Source: Glycine soja (taxonomy: Eukaryota > Streptophyta > Magnoliopsida > Fabales > Fabaceae). From it: 64,000 nt of DNA. Position 1 is the first letter of the stretch. The number at the start of each line of letters is the position of its first letter. Position numbers and translations under genes: made by a program. This document shows, piece after piece, positions 25,107 through 36,473 of the stretch. The notes beneath the pieces are model-generated. The model saw nothing but the letters and a program-made list of their open reading frames with translations, was not told where the DNA came from and made no database searches. Location of the stretch: NCBI RefSeq assembly GCF_004193775.1, contig NC_041009.1, positions 47,733,534 to 47,797,533 of the forward strand, written 5' to 3'.

Positions 25107-28010
25107 AATATTTTCATTTGAAGTTTGGTGTGGACTTTGGTGAAGAATTGATGGTGATGTCTAGTAATGAATTGGAACAAGGGTTGACTATGGAGGGTGT
25201 AGGGGAAATATGAGAATGGGAAAGTAATGGTTCTGCAACATCATGGTGAGGTTCTTTCTCTGTGCAACTAATGTACTAGAATAACATAAACAACCAAATA
25301 CACAAAGTGTAGATATGTCAAATGGTGTATTATGCAACTTTTCATGTGGGGAAACATTATTTAGGAATGGTGTAGGAAGGCAATTGATGAGTAATAATGC
25401 ATGAAGAAGAGCATATAACCAAAATAGAGGGAGTAAATGTGATTGAAACAACAAGGCTCGTGTGACATTTAAGAGCTGCTGATGTTTCCTCTCAACAATG
25501 CCATTTTTTTGAAGGGTTTCAACACATGTGATTTGACGAGTGATGCCAGTTTCAATAAAGAACTGATGTATTATAAATTTTGCACCATTGTTAGACTTGA
25601 CAATTTTAACTTTAGTATCAAATTGTCTCTCAACCTGATTAATGAATGCTTTCAAAAGTGTTTATGTATCGGCTTTTGAGTTTAAGGGAAAAACCCATAC
25701 ATATCTAGTGTGATCATCAACAATAGTGAGAAAGTATTTATGACCATGTATAGAGGGAATGGCACAAGGGCCCTAAATGTTAACATAAATCAAAGCAAAG
25801 GGAAGAAAAGCACGAGATGTATTGTTAGGGAAAACAAGTTTCTTTTGCTTTGCTCTATGGCAAGCATCACAAACAATAGATTTATTAATGGACAAATCTG
25901 GGTAATTTGCTTTCATTACAAGAATCCTATCATGAGACGGATGTCCCAATCTATAGTGCGAAAGATCAAATGGCATCTTATTGCAAGAAAAAGTAGAATG
26001 AGCAAAATTTGCTAAGGAACTTGAGTCTTGACCAACAATTGACTGCATCTGAAACTTGTACAAACCATCATTCACATTAACTATACTAATCATCTTCTAG
26101 TTGATAGTGTCTTGTATGAAACATTAAGTGGCACAAAAAGTGAGCTTACAATTCAAAGAAGTGACCAATTTAGAAATAGAGATGAGATTGAAATTGAAAC
26201 TAGGCAAATATTGGACATTTATAAGGTAAAATGACTCAGTAAAGTGAATTGTCCCCGAATGAGTGGCCATAACTTATTGACCATTTGGTAACTTAACAAT
26301 AATGGGTTGAATTTGTTTATATGAAGAATATAAGCTCAAGCAGAAAGCAACATGATTAGTTGCTCCGGAATCAAGAATCCAGGCAACTGAGTCATGCTTA
26401 CTTACAATGCAAGTAGTTACATTTCCTACAACAATGTGAACTGAAACACGAGAGGGAAATGTACCAATCTGATTGGTGTGAGAGGAAGTAGTAGAATTTG
26501 GATTTGTTGCATTAGATTGTTGTTGAATCAAAGCAAGTAAAGTCTAATATTGTTGTGGTGTCAATTTCATTTCATTGAATTGAAAAATACTTGAATTTAA
26601 AGAATCAAAATGTGATTTAACACCATTATCAACACTACTTCTAGTATCGACTACTGCATTATTCATTGAATTCCCTTGGGGTCTATAGAACTTGCGGCCA
26701 GGAAGGTATCCAATTTTCTTATAGCATTCCTCCACTATATGGTCAGTGATGTCACAGTGTGTGCATACCTTGCTTCTTCTTCCACTTGTGGTGCCCCTAC
26801 CAAAAGATCCTTGACTTCCTCTTCCTCCTGTATTAGATGAAAAGTTGGATGAAAACCCATTATTTCGATAGCAGTCCTCTATTGTGTGATCTTCTCTACC
26901 ACAATAACTATATGAAACTCCAAAATTTCCGTTTGAGCCCGAACTTGCAGCATTAACTAGGCTTAAATTTCCAATCATATTTGAACTAATAATTCGTCTC
27001 TATTGTTGATCCATATAAGAGAATACTTTTAGTGATCTTAGGTAAAGGCTCCATCATTAGAATGTTTGATCTAAATTAGTGTAATTATCATTAAATCCTC
27101 TAAAAAATTGCATGACTTGATCTTGAGTCTTTCTTTGTATCATAGTTACAAAAGCATCACAAGAACATCTAGTTTCACATGTACATACAAGATCAGGTCT
27201 ATAGCTATCCAATTCATCCCACATGACCCTTAATTTTATGAAATATTCAATTATAGTAGTATCACTTTGCTTTATTGACGCCAATTCTTGTTGAAGATTT
27301 GAGATATGTAATAAATCCCCTTGAGAGTATCGAGACTTCAAGTCTTTCCAAATGTCCACTACATTGTCCATCCATAATATGTTTTGGCGGATTGAAACTT
27401 TACTCAGTGTACCAACCACGATACTATCATATTGTTGCATTGTTTGCAAACTGTGAAGAGAGCATGGGTTGGTGCGGGCTTGGAAATCAAACCATCATCA
27501 AACCCACTTTGATCTTCGCGCTAAGTGTTGTAACTATCGATCTACTCCATGAATTGTAGTTAGTAGGATCCAATGCTTGTGAAACCAATGTTGTTGCAAG
27601 ATTTTCACCAGGATAAAGGTAATAAGGGCTATGAACATTCAGAGATTGATCTAAATCTGCACTCATAATGAACTTTGTAAATAAGAGAAGAGGATAAGCA
27701 AATCAATCACAAGAAGCAGAGAAAATGATGAATAGAAAACGAGATGGTGAGCCACGCAACAAAACTCTTCAATTAAATTTCTGTGTGATACTATATCAAA
27801 GCTGTATGATGACATGATGATAGAAATAACAAAAAAGAATAGAGTTAACTTAAGATAATGAAAAGGATCAATCAAAGTGTATTAAATCTATAATTGATTG
27901 ATTACATGAGATGAGTTCCTCTTTTATACAAGACATACAAAAATAATTACCTTGCAACTAACTTGCTAACTGAACTAACTGTTTTCCAACTAACTGTAGC
28001 AAATCCTATA
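25103..28010 (-). mobile_element. Truncated Ty1/copia retrotransposon (LTR, gag, protease, integrase)
   Basis: In order on the minus strand: an LTR-like region; gag starting near 27666 (MSADLDQSLNVHSP), frameshifted near 27470 and continuing in a UBN2-type gag domain (27449-27057); one complete CCHC zinc knuckle, CTHCDITDHIVEEC (about 26760), plus a second that has lost its first Cys; the aspartic protease motif LDSGATNH (about 26370); a GAG-pre-integrase block YRLGHPS (about 25950); and the integrase core with GIVERKHQ and VFGCLCY (25655-25270). Reverse transcriptase, RNase H and the second LTR are absent, so about half the element is lost at the (TA)n tract near 25100. Stops and frameshifts between segments show it is inactive. 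It lies between NEF1 and the TVP38-like gene. Confidence 0.88.
27794..28010 (-). repeat. Probable 5' LTR of the copia fragment
   Basis: It lies immediately upstream of gag and of a degraded primer-binding site (minus strand TAGTATCACACA near 27793-27782, 8 of 12 matches to the canonical initiator-Met site). It contains TATAAAAGAGGAACTC (minus strand, about 27935-27920), which looks like an LTR promoter. The exact ends are uncertain because the partner LTR is missing. Confidence 0.5.
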
Positions 28011-29266
28011 TACACTAAGTATCCTGGACGTGCATATACTATCCTCATTAATTTTGTGTCAAATCCAACAAAAATATAGGAAAAGTTACTGAGTAAGTTG
28101 TGGACATGAATCCAATTTGTGTCAGAAGTGGAACCAAACACGCAACAAGTTATGTTCAAAGAAAGCGCGATGTGTCTTTCCTCCGATGAGGTGTAGTTGC
28201 TTGTTTGTTCAATCAATCTTGGCATTCATATGTTAATGTTAATGTCACAGACACAATCTCACTTTTGTTGGGAAGAATTTGTGTGCATGTAAAACTTAAA
28301 TAATGCAGCTGCTTCTGCATGATAAGATACGCTTCTTTTTATTGTCGGCATCGTAGAATTTTGAAGCTGTCCTGCGTGCACTTTCTCATATCAAGCTTAA
28401 GCTTCATTAAGCCCCATGACATGATAATGACGGATGGGACGGGTGGTTCCTCTTAAATGCCAATGAAGCCACCTGTTACGCGCATTTACGCTATGCAACA
28501 GCATTTCTGCACGAATCATTATCATTAATAAATATCCAAGATTATTTCGTTGCCTCCCTGCCTGCTCCTACTGCTAGCGTACAATTCACTCCATATTGTA
28601 AACAGTACTACTGTATTCGTACTTTTTATATGACAGTAAGTAAGATAATTTTATGAGAATAAATACCATTCTATCCAAATTCACGTTAATTAATTAATAC
28701 AGCACTGACTGCTTAACAACTCATGTATCATCATAGTCTTGTATTGTATTCACCACCCAGACCAGACCCATGTATGTGACACTGTTTTTTAATAGAACTT
28801 AAACATTTTATAATGCTAAACACGTATAGATAATAATATCACAACACATTCCTCCTACTCATATCCCATTCACAAATGACAAACCTGCGTAATTGTACCG
28901 CTGGATCTTTGGCCTGAGTTTTTAGTACGGAAAAAGGTTCATGTAGGACCACCACCCACCCACTCTTACTTACCTAACACCCCAGCTCAGTTCGTGAGCA
29001 ATTTTGCCAAGAATTATTGCGCACGTTCCACTATTTTATCTAGAGAAAGGTTTCAAATATAATTGAACAAAAAAATTCCAACCAAAGTTTAAATAACTCA
29101 ACTGAAGTACAACTACCAGACTAAACGATGATCAAGTAACAACAAACATTTATAGGAACATGGGTATAATGTTAATCATACTAACTCAACAAAAAATTAC
29201 TCTTGACCTTTTCGAAGGTACCCCGTCTCTTCACTACCAGATAAGCTGTGTCACGAATCATCAGTG
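28011..29266. other. Gap 3' of the TVP38-like gene
   Basis: Mixed-composition intergenic DNA. A 92-codon open frame at 28225-27947 on the minus strand overlaps the LTR region and has no recognisable domain. The bases just below 29267 should be the 3' UTR of the TVP38-like gene. No other gene was recognised. Confidence 0.45.
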
Positions 29267-31901
29267 TTAGTTTTGCTTGGGGGGGATTTCAGATACTGAA
29301 ACTTGGGTTGAATACTTTTTAATTCTCAAAGAAATAACTACACTAGACAAAATACCAACTACAGGAAAAAAGTAGGACCAAATTTGAGATTTCTTAGAGC
29401 CAGAGGCTGAAGCAACAGCAGCACCAGCAAGGCTTCCAATAGATGTATTTTGCAAGATCATGGGGAGACATCCAATAGCAGTAGGAAGAAAAAAATCCAA
29501 AAGGAACCTAACATCAGTAGCCGCTAAGGTATAGTTAATAACATAAGAGGGCACAGGCGAGAAGCGGGCAAGAAGAACAAATTTCCAACCATCTCGCTCA
29601 ACTCCTCTAGAGATTAAATGAAAGTATCTGTTTCTTTGGGCCCACTCCATTGCTGAGCTTGAACTCCTGAATACCAGCCTGAAAGAACCCAAAATTCAGC
29701 ACAGATAAGCAAACAGAAACACCCAAGAAATTACATGTAGGCATTGCACGTCTAATCAAATAGGCAATACCTCATTAACAAGAAAATATTAGATATGGTT
29801 CCAAACCGGTAAGTGGCCATGGTCCAGAATAATCTTTACACAACATATAATTGAGATTTTCAATTTACAACGACCAGCTAAAATATTACTCAATTACGTG
29901 TCACCTAAAAATTGATTAAAACCACAATGGTCCTACACCATATAATAATTTCTCGTCATTAACACAAGTACATCCTTGTTTTTCGTTACTAGATAAGTTA
30001 AACTAGAATGGTGTTCGCACAAATGCCTCAATTCACCAATCCTATATGAATTAGCATTTATTGCTGTATATACACTAGCAGGCTAGCAGCTCTTTTCGGC
30101 AATCAGTAGTAAAGTCAAAGAGACAAAAACTAAAATGGCAATGGTTTTCTTGAATTTCTATTCTGATAAAGTTATAAATACAAACTCAACACGTTTTAAG
30201 ACCAACTTGAATCAGACGATCTATTATTCTTACTATTCCCATTGAAAAAAATTAGGTCCACCTAACTGTGCCTGAGGACACAAGCTAAGTAAACAAAAAC
30301 TCACGGTTTCAAGAAAAATCACAATTGTTTTGGTACAATGACAGCACCGGCATTTGGAAATACGACCTCCTACTAACAAATCAAATTTCTAACACGGGCC
30401 CAATTCAAAATTTGTATTCTGAAATTAAAATATATATTTACAAAATCCATGGAAGAAAAAAAAAGTACTAGTTGCTATTCCTTAACATGAGTGAACAAAG
30501 TTAACAAATGTCCAATTATTTGAGGAGTGCTACCAAGTACCAACATCCTCTTCATAGCATATCCTCTACTATTCATTAAAATTTATTGAAAATTACAAAA
30601 TCTTGAATGAGGTTCATAAAAATATGAAGTAGGACCCACAAAATTTTGTGATTTCCTGATAATTTCAATCAATAATAAAAAGTGTATTGAAAAGGGTGAG
30701 TTAGAAAGTATCTAGTTATCATTTCTCTAATTAGTTTGACTCATTTATAAAAGAGGAAAAGTTTATTAAAAAATTAAAATGCAAAGCTAAAAATAATCAA
30801 AAAGATCAAAGAGAGGAATATAACCTCTGCAAAGCAAACAAAAAGATAAAAACAAAACACAAGTCAGCACAAAAACAGCCTCCAATGGCTTAGAATATTT
30901 GTACAAGGGATACCCACGAAAAGGCATAAAGCCTAACATGAACAAGAAAACACCAAATAGACAACATTCCTAAAGTTCGTAGCACTCCTTTTCCACAGAC
31001 AAAAGGAAATTAAAATTCCAATTAAGTTCCTCTGAGCTATCTTAATAAACAAGATGGAGGAGGACCAAGGATCTGAAAAACGGTCCACGGCTACGATTTC
31101 AGGCACAACAGCAGGGTTTCTGGATGTTTGCAATGAAATTATGAACGCATTTATCCATAATTTCCTATAATATCAAGAAACTCAACAAAACCGCAATCAC
31201 AACGGCAATTTAAAATCTTGAGGAGAACTAACGCCTAACAACAGAGGAGAAATCCTAATTCCCTCTGATCACTGGACAAATCAAGCATGCTGCCATCTCT
31301 AAATTGTTCTGACCAACCGATTTGTTTCCATAAAATGAAAATTTAGGTAACTGATTAAAACCCTCAAAAAGAGAATTGAGCTTCAATTTCAATTTCAACA
31401 AAGATACCACAACAAAAAATAAGTGAAATTTATGAATTTTAGCTGGATCATGCAAACCTAGTGCTCCTACGCAAAAATCAACTATCAATTAATCGCTCCT
31501 TTATGAGGAATTGACAATTAACAAGCTGCAGGCATACCCTAAAGTGAAAGCGCGCAAGTAATAGAGGCAGTGAGTGAAGAAGAGAGGGTAAACCTGCCGA
31601 TGGAGAAGGAGAGTGACGCTGCGAGGATTTTGGCGGAGAAGACGCAGAAGACGGAAGGTAAGAAACCGAAGAGGAGAGGAGCGGCGGTTTCGAAGAAGAT
31701 CGCAGAGGGTAAACACAGAGCGATGGAGACGGTGTGGAGCGACACGTAGAGAGGGATCGCCCAAATCCCTAACTTCTCCGACCATTCTCTGACAAAATTG
31801 AACGCTGCCTCCTTCTCCAATCCACCCACCTGCCACCCTCTCCAAACCACCGCCACTACCACCGCCAACACCGCCACTTTCCACCACCAACCCCGCCCCA
31901 T
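29267..31901 (-). CDS. TVP38/TMEM64-family (DedA/VTT domain) membrane protein, 2 exons, 239 aa
   Basis: Small polytopic membrane protein of the SNARE-associated Golgi protein (VTT/DedA) family; animal relatives such as TMEM41B and VMP1 scramble lipids, while the plant role is largely unknown. Exon 1 is 31901-31594 and exon 2 is 29678-29267, joined by a GT-AG intron of 1.9 kb that splits the Arg codon of FSIGR. The ATG at 31901 is the first in frame; the open frame further upstream begins with a GTG. Residues 8-20 form a first membrane helix. Residues 48-103 hold two further hydrophobic segments ending in SFSIGR. The ERDGWKFVLLARFSPVPSYVINY stretch is the conserved core, and a final helix precedes the tail SEIPPKQN. 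The length fits the family. The intron carries a dispersed repeat also found in NEF1 intron 1, plus a possible MITE. The molecular function is inferred only from the family. Confidence 0.88.
29997..31060. repeat. Dispersed repeat, copy B (interrupted), in TVP38-like intron
   Basis: Blocks at 29997-30185 and 30770-31060 align collinearly with 21985-22480 in NEF1 intron 1. The roughly 585 bp between them is absent from the NEF1 copy. That insert contains a candidate MITE at about 30524-30735, with weak inverted ends GAGGAGTGCTACC and GAGAAATGATAAC (9 of 13 matches). Confidence 0.7.
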
Positions 31902-32516
31902 TTTCGCTCCGATTCTGATACTCAACAAACCAACCAACAGCCACAACACACCGCCACTTGAGTTTACCTTATTGGATCGTCGTAATAATTTAATAATGCT
32001 AGAGATTAAAGATACATGTCAGATTTCTCTATTTTCTTCGGTGTAATTAAAAATATTTGTGAAAGACTTCAAAAAATTATCATAAAAGCCAATGAAATTA
32101 TTTTAAAGGATGATATGTAATGGAATCATAATATATGTAAAGGATGATATGCAAAATGCAATGGAACAAAATATTTATTGTAAAAAATTATAAGAAAGCA
32201 TAAAAAATAATAGACAGTGTAATTTTACTTATTCTAATATATGTAAAGGTTTAAAAAAAAATTGGTCCGTATAAAATAAGATATTTTTTGTTTTAGTCCT
32301 TTAAATATTTTATATTTTTGGTTTTAGTTTTCACTATCAAGTATCAAAATTAAATGATATAGATAGTCCATTAATTTATCATATTATTAAGGAGCATGAT
32401 AAAACATGATTTTTTTTAGTAATTTTTTTATTTCTCGTGAACTAATCTATCTAAAGTCATCATCTGTTTAAATAGATAAGAATTTAAAAATATAGTTTGA
32501 CAAAAAAAAAAAATGT
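31902..32516. other. Gap upstream of the TVP38-like gene
   Basis: This holds the promoter of the minus-strand TVP38-like gene, then AT-rich sequence. Near 32260-32340 there are TTTTAGTCC-type words common in dispersed plant repeats. No gene was recognised. Confidence 0.45.
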
Positions 32517-32829
32517 TATGGTTGTTGCTAGGGCAAAGGAGCTAGACAAGGAAGTTGAGATTATGCAATGATTGTTGGAAGAAAAAGAAATGGAAGTTGT
32601 TATAGCTACAAGTAATGCTGATCTTGAATATGAAGGATTAATTAAACCAAGAAACTATGAAGATGGCAAGGCAGGTGAAGAAGCACATGATTGAGTTCAA
32701 GTTCCATTCAAATAGGATTTGTTCAAGGTTGTCTATAATTGACCTCAACAACAACAAGACTGGAGAGGTGGAGATGCTTGCTAAAGCCAAAGTCAAATTT
32801 CAACAATTTGATACTACTTTTGTTTTTTA
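32517..32829 (+). pseudogene. Unidentified coding-like remnant
   Basis: I do not recognise this. The plus strand has two open segments in different frames with protein-like, lysine- and glutamate-rich composition. The first reads ARAKELDKEVEIMQ, then a stop, then LLEEKEMEVVIATSNADLE. The second, from about 32660, includes KMARQVKKHMIEFKFHSNRI and ends at a TAA at 32827-32829. The GC content is higher than in the flanks. A frameshift and at least one stop separate the segments, so if it was a gene it is dead; an exon of an unknown gene is also possible. Confidence 0.3.
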
Positions 32830-35800
32830 ATTATATTTTTATTAAAAAGGAAAAATAATATATAAAATATAGAAGTAACAAATAAGAGATAAAAGTCATT
32901 ATATGAAATTATAGAAATAATATTAATATACATGAGAAAATTATTTCTAATATAAATGAAATATGAAAAAATAAATAAAGAAGTAATATACTTCATTTGA
33001 ATGGGATTTTGACGCGCGAATCGCCCATGGCCGCAGGAGTGTAAGTAGGTATATCTCGTCATCATTCATATACGAAGCCCTAATTAGGACAGCTACTTTG
33101 TTACTTGTTTTGATCACTTTTTGGTGAAATATGCCTACTTTTGTTTTGGGTATACTATACCTAATTAATTTGTTCAGTACTTATTTATTAATTTATATAT
33201 TTTGGCAGCACCAAACACCAAGCATGCATGTTACTAAAAAAAATTAACATCCCTACTTCGTGTTACATCATGGTAAAATAGAAAAATCATATTGATAAAA
33301 TGATGATCATCAACACGTTCGAAAGAGATTTGCTAATTTATATATATATATATATTAAATCCTACAAACTAAACTCTCATTAATTATCATTTTATTCAAT
33401 AACTTCTGATTGAATAAATTTATTTTAAAACTCTCCAATATATTAAAAAATTATTTTACTTACATCATATATTTTAAAACATAAATCATTTAATTACTTT
33501 TTATTGTGAATTTTAGTAATATATATATAAAGTTATAATTGAATAATTAGATCAATAAAATTGACAGTTTTTATAAAGTTATCAATGATATAATAATTTA
33601 TTAGAGTTATACCAGTTACTAAAAGGTCTAACAATTGTTACAGATAAAAAAAAAAGTATACCAATTATACATGTGTTTTACTATTTTTTTTCATTATATT
33701 ATAGCATTTAATACACGCATTAAAATTGATCACATGCCGGATTAAAGATATTTTTTATCAACTCTTTCTCCAGCCGTATGTCTTTTATCTTTAAAAGAGG
33801 GTCTTTCTCCACTAGTATTTTATTTATAAAAAAAAAAATCCTTCATTCTAATATATATGGATGACAAATTATTTATTATTTTCAGTACAATCTGTACAAG
33901 GGATTTTGCATTTGCTTTTATTATAAAAAAATAAAAATACTACTAACTAACATGAAAGGTTGAAGATTTGAACAGTAAAATGTATAATAGCTAAAATTCT
34001 TATGAAAAATGTAGAAAAGCAAAAGAAATATCTTAAATTATTTAATTTATAAAATCACAAGTGCATTTAGTAATTGTTTTCTCTACTAAACCACTTAAAT
34101 TAGTATATTGATAGGTGGCAATATTTTTAAAAAATGAGCACATATGGGGTATTGGGCATTGGTGGGACAAAATGCTGGAAATTTAAGGGCCAGGACCAGA
34201 GTCCACAGGATAAGATGATTCGACATATTCTAGAGATAAGTATGACGAGGACGTTGCACCGCCCAATGCCAATACGTAACTGAGTCGAAATGGCATGAAC
34301 AATGCATTATTATTTATGCATTGCATGCAACTCCAGTTTCAATTTAATTAATAATTACAAGCATTTTTCCTTTGCGTGGTTAGTGATGTCCACAAAACTG
34401 GACAAATTAACCTAATCCAATGATCATTAAGGTAGTTGTTCTAGCTAACTCTTTTTTATTATTAAACTGCTCTTCTACTTCGGTTTTTTTTTTAATATTT
34501 ATAGACACATAATTAAACAGTAAAGTGTAAGTTAAAAAAATGGTTTGATGAAATGCAAATCTCCAACATTTGCATGTGCATTATTTTGAGGCTTATTAAA
34601 TCAGTATTGAACTACAACTCCCCCTCACTCATTCGACACATACGTGTACTTTGTATTCGTTTATTTAGTTTAATCAACTATAACTGAATTTTAATTTAAC
34701 CCTTAGAATCATTCAAGCTTTCGCTTTATCTCAAGTGTTCCTAAAAACAAAAAGTAAACAACTACAAGCATTGTTACATTAACCAAATTCCAAATATATG
34801 ATACGATGGTGCTTACACTTTTATATTACTATATACAAATACAACTGAAATATAAAGCAACCACTACTAGTCCAGCATCTATACACTATTGTAATTTCTA
34901 ACTGTACGTTAGTTTATTAGTGGCTAAAAGAGTAGGTAAAAGTTAACCAATCTAATTAAATAATAATATATGTCCTGTTTCTATTATATATATTAGTGGG
35001 AAAAAACAGCTTGTGCCTGAACTTGAACTTGGAAGTTGTCTATATATTTATGATTTTGAGGAATTTTTGAGTGATCATTTTTTCAGGATTAAACTGAGTG
35101 TTAATTATTTTTTCATCAATTTAGGTATTTAGTTATTTTTAATTATATCTTAATTGAACTAAAACCCCATTCAACTTTTTTTTTTTGTACCAAAAGAAAA
35201 AAAAAAAACATGTTCAACTTTATTATACACTAAAGTTAACGTTGTTATATCGATCATAACAAACAAACACATGTTAGCAATTAAGTTTGTCTGTTCTAAT
35301 TAAGGAGTTTTTATCTATCAGAAATTATATTAAAAGAATCACATATTATTGGTTAGTACTTAGTTAAATTTGTTCTTGTTGGTAGATTTTAACTATTAAA
35401 AAATAATGAATTAATGAGTAAATTTAGTAACAAAACTTATTTTTCTACATTAATTATGGAGACACTAAATTTTAGTGACAAATATAATTCTTAAAAAGTA
35501 TATTTGAATTCTTTTTTCTCCACTTTAAATTTTCCGAAAAATGTTTAACTAATGAAATGCAAATATATATTATTTCAACGAGAAAGGAGTAAAGGTATTT
35601 CCCCTCCTTTAATCATTAGAATAATAACAATAATGAAGAAACGTTTTTTTTTATTAGATAAGGTCGGCTATATATATAAAATGATATTATAATGTTCCGT
35701 TGTAAATTATATTAATAACGAAATTATTGGTTTCTAAATATTTTTTTAATGGTTTTATGTATAGTTTTTTTAATCTCCTCTTATTTTTAACATTTGCATG

Positions 35801-36182
35801 CTCCCTTTATTTTCATATCTCTAATAAAAGTATTTACATTGTATCATGCTCACTTGATCCAATCTCATGCACACGTGTTTAGAGTATAAGCGGATCGATT
35901 TGGGTTGAGTTTAATCAAATTCATGATTTAATCCAATCAAATTTGAACGGGTTGGTTTGAGTTAGTTTTCTCAATGATTCAATCCTTTTAGGAAAAGTTT
36001 GGACTGAGTTTAATTGCAATTAATTCTCTGCTTACAAAGTATCCATTGCTTCGAATTCAAATTTGATCTCCTTCCATACTTCACAAGCAGCAGCTAATTC
36101 AGGACTTCATTTGCTAGCCTCACGAATAATTTCATTACCTTCACGAGCAAGATGGCATCCTTCATTTCGAGCCTACACACAT
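32830..36182. other. AT-rich gap without a recognisable gene
   Basis: No gene, RNA or intact transposon was recognised. Short (TA)n runs occur, for example near 33340. The stretch 35890-36030 contains words such as GGGTTGGTTTGAGTTAG that recur loosely near 37290-37390, probably pieces of an old dispersed repeat. Confidence 0.45.
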
Positions 36183-36473
36183 GCTTAGGAGGTCTTCATT
36201 CTTATTACTTTTTTAATATTGAAAAAGTAATAAGAATGAAAAATGAAAAGGTCGTCTTATTCAAAACCCCAACCAATTATGAAATCCCCTATCTCCCACT
36301 TCACACCTTGGAACGTACCGTTCTTATAGAGAGAGACGCTTTCACATCTTCTTAGGCTGGAAAGAGGAAATGTTCCCATTTTTTAGGATACTCCGGGGAA
36401 CAGATATCCAGTGGAGATGACGGGGTAGGGCCTGTAGCTTAGAGGATTAGAGTGCGTGGCTACGAACCACACT
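36183..36473 (+). other. Nuclear plastid DNA insertion (rrn5-trnR-ACG spacer and partial trnR)
   Basis: From about 36429 the sequence GGGCCTGTAGCTTAGAGGAT, running on through GTGGCTACGAACCAC, matches the 5' half of the plastid trnR-ACG gene through the ACG anticodon loop, with a few substitutions. The preceding bases resemble the rrn5-trnR spacer of the plastid inverted repeat as I recall it: a TCTTATTACTTTTT hairpin region, CTTATTCAAAACCCCAA, GGAACGTACCGTTCTTAT and AGAGACGCTTTCACATCTTC. This is a NUPT, a nuclear copy of organelle DNA. The match stops inside trnR at 36473, so the tRNA lacks its 3' half and is not functional. Confidence 0.85.
36195..36240. other. 19 bp perfect hairpin within the plastid-derived segment
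   Basis: TTCATTCTTATTACTTTTT at 36195-36213 is exactly inverted at 36222-36240 across an 8 base loop. In the plastid genome the corresponding spacer follows the rRNA operon, so the stem may be a relic of 3' end or terminator structure; that role is inferred. Confidence 0.85.

Noticed and set aside
27947..28225. 92-codon minus-strand open frame as a host gene
   Set aside because: It overlaps the probable LTR of the copia fragment and has no recognisable domain; treated as chance.
36429..36473. Functional nuclear tRNA-Arg gene
   Set aside because: Only the 5' half through the anticodon arm is present; the T arm and acceptor 3' strand are missing, and the sequence matches plastid rather than nuclear tRNA.
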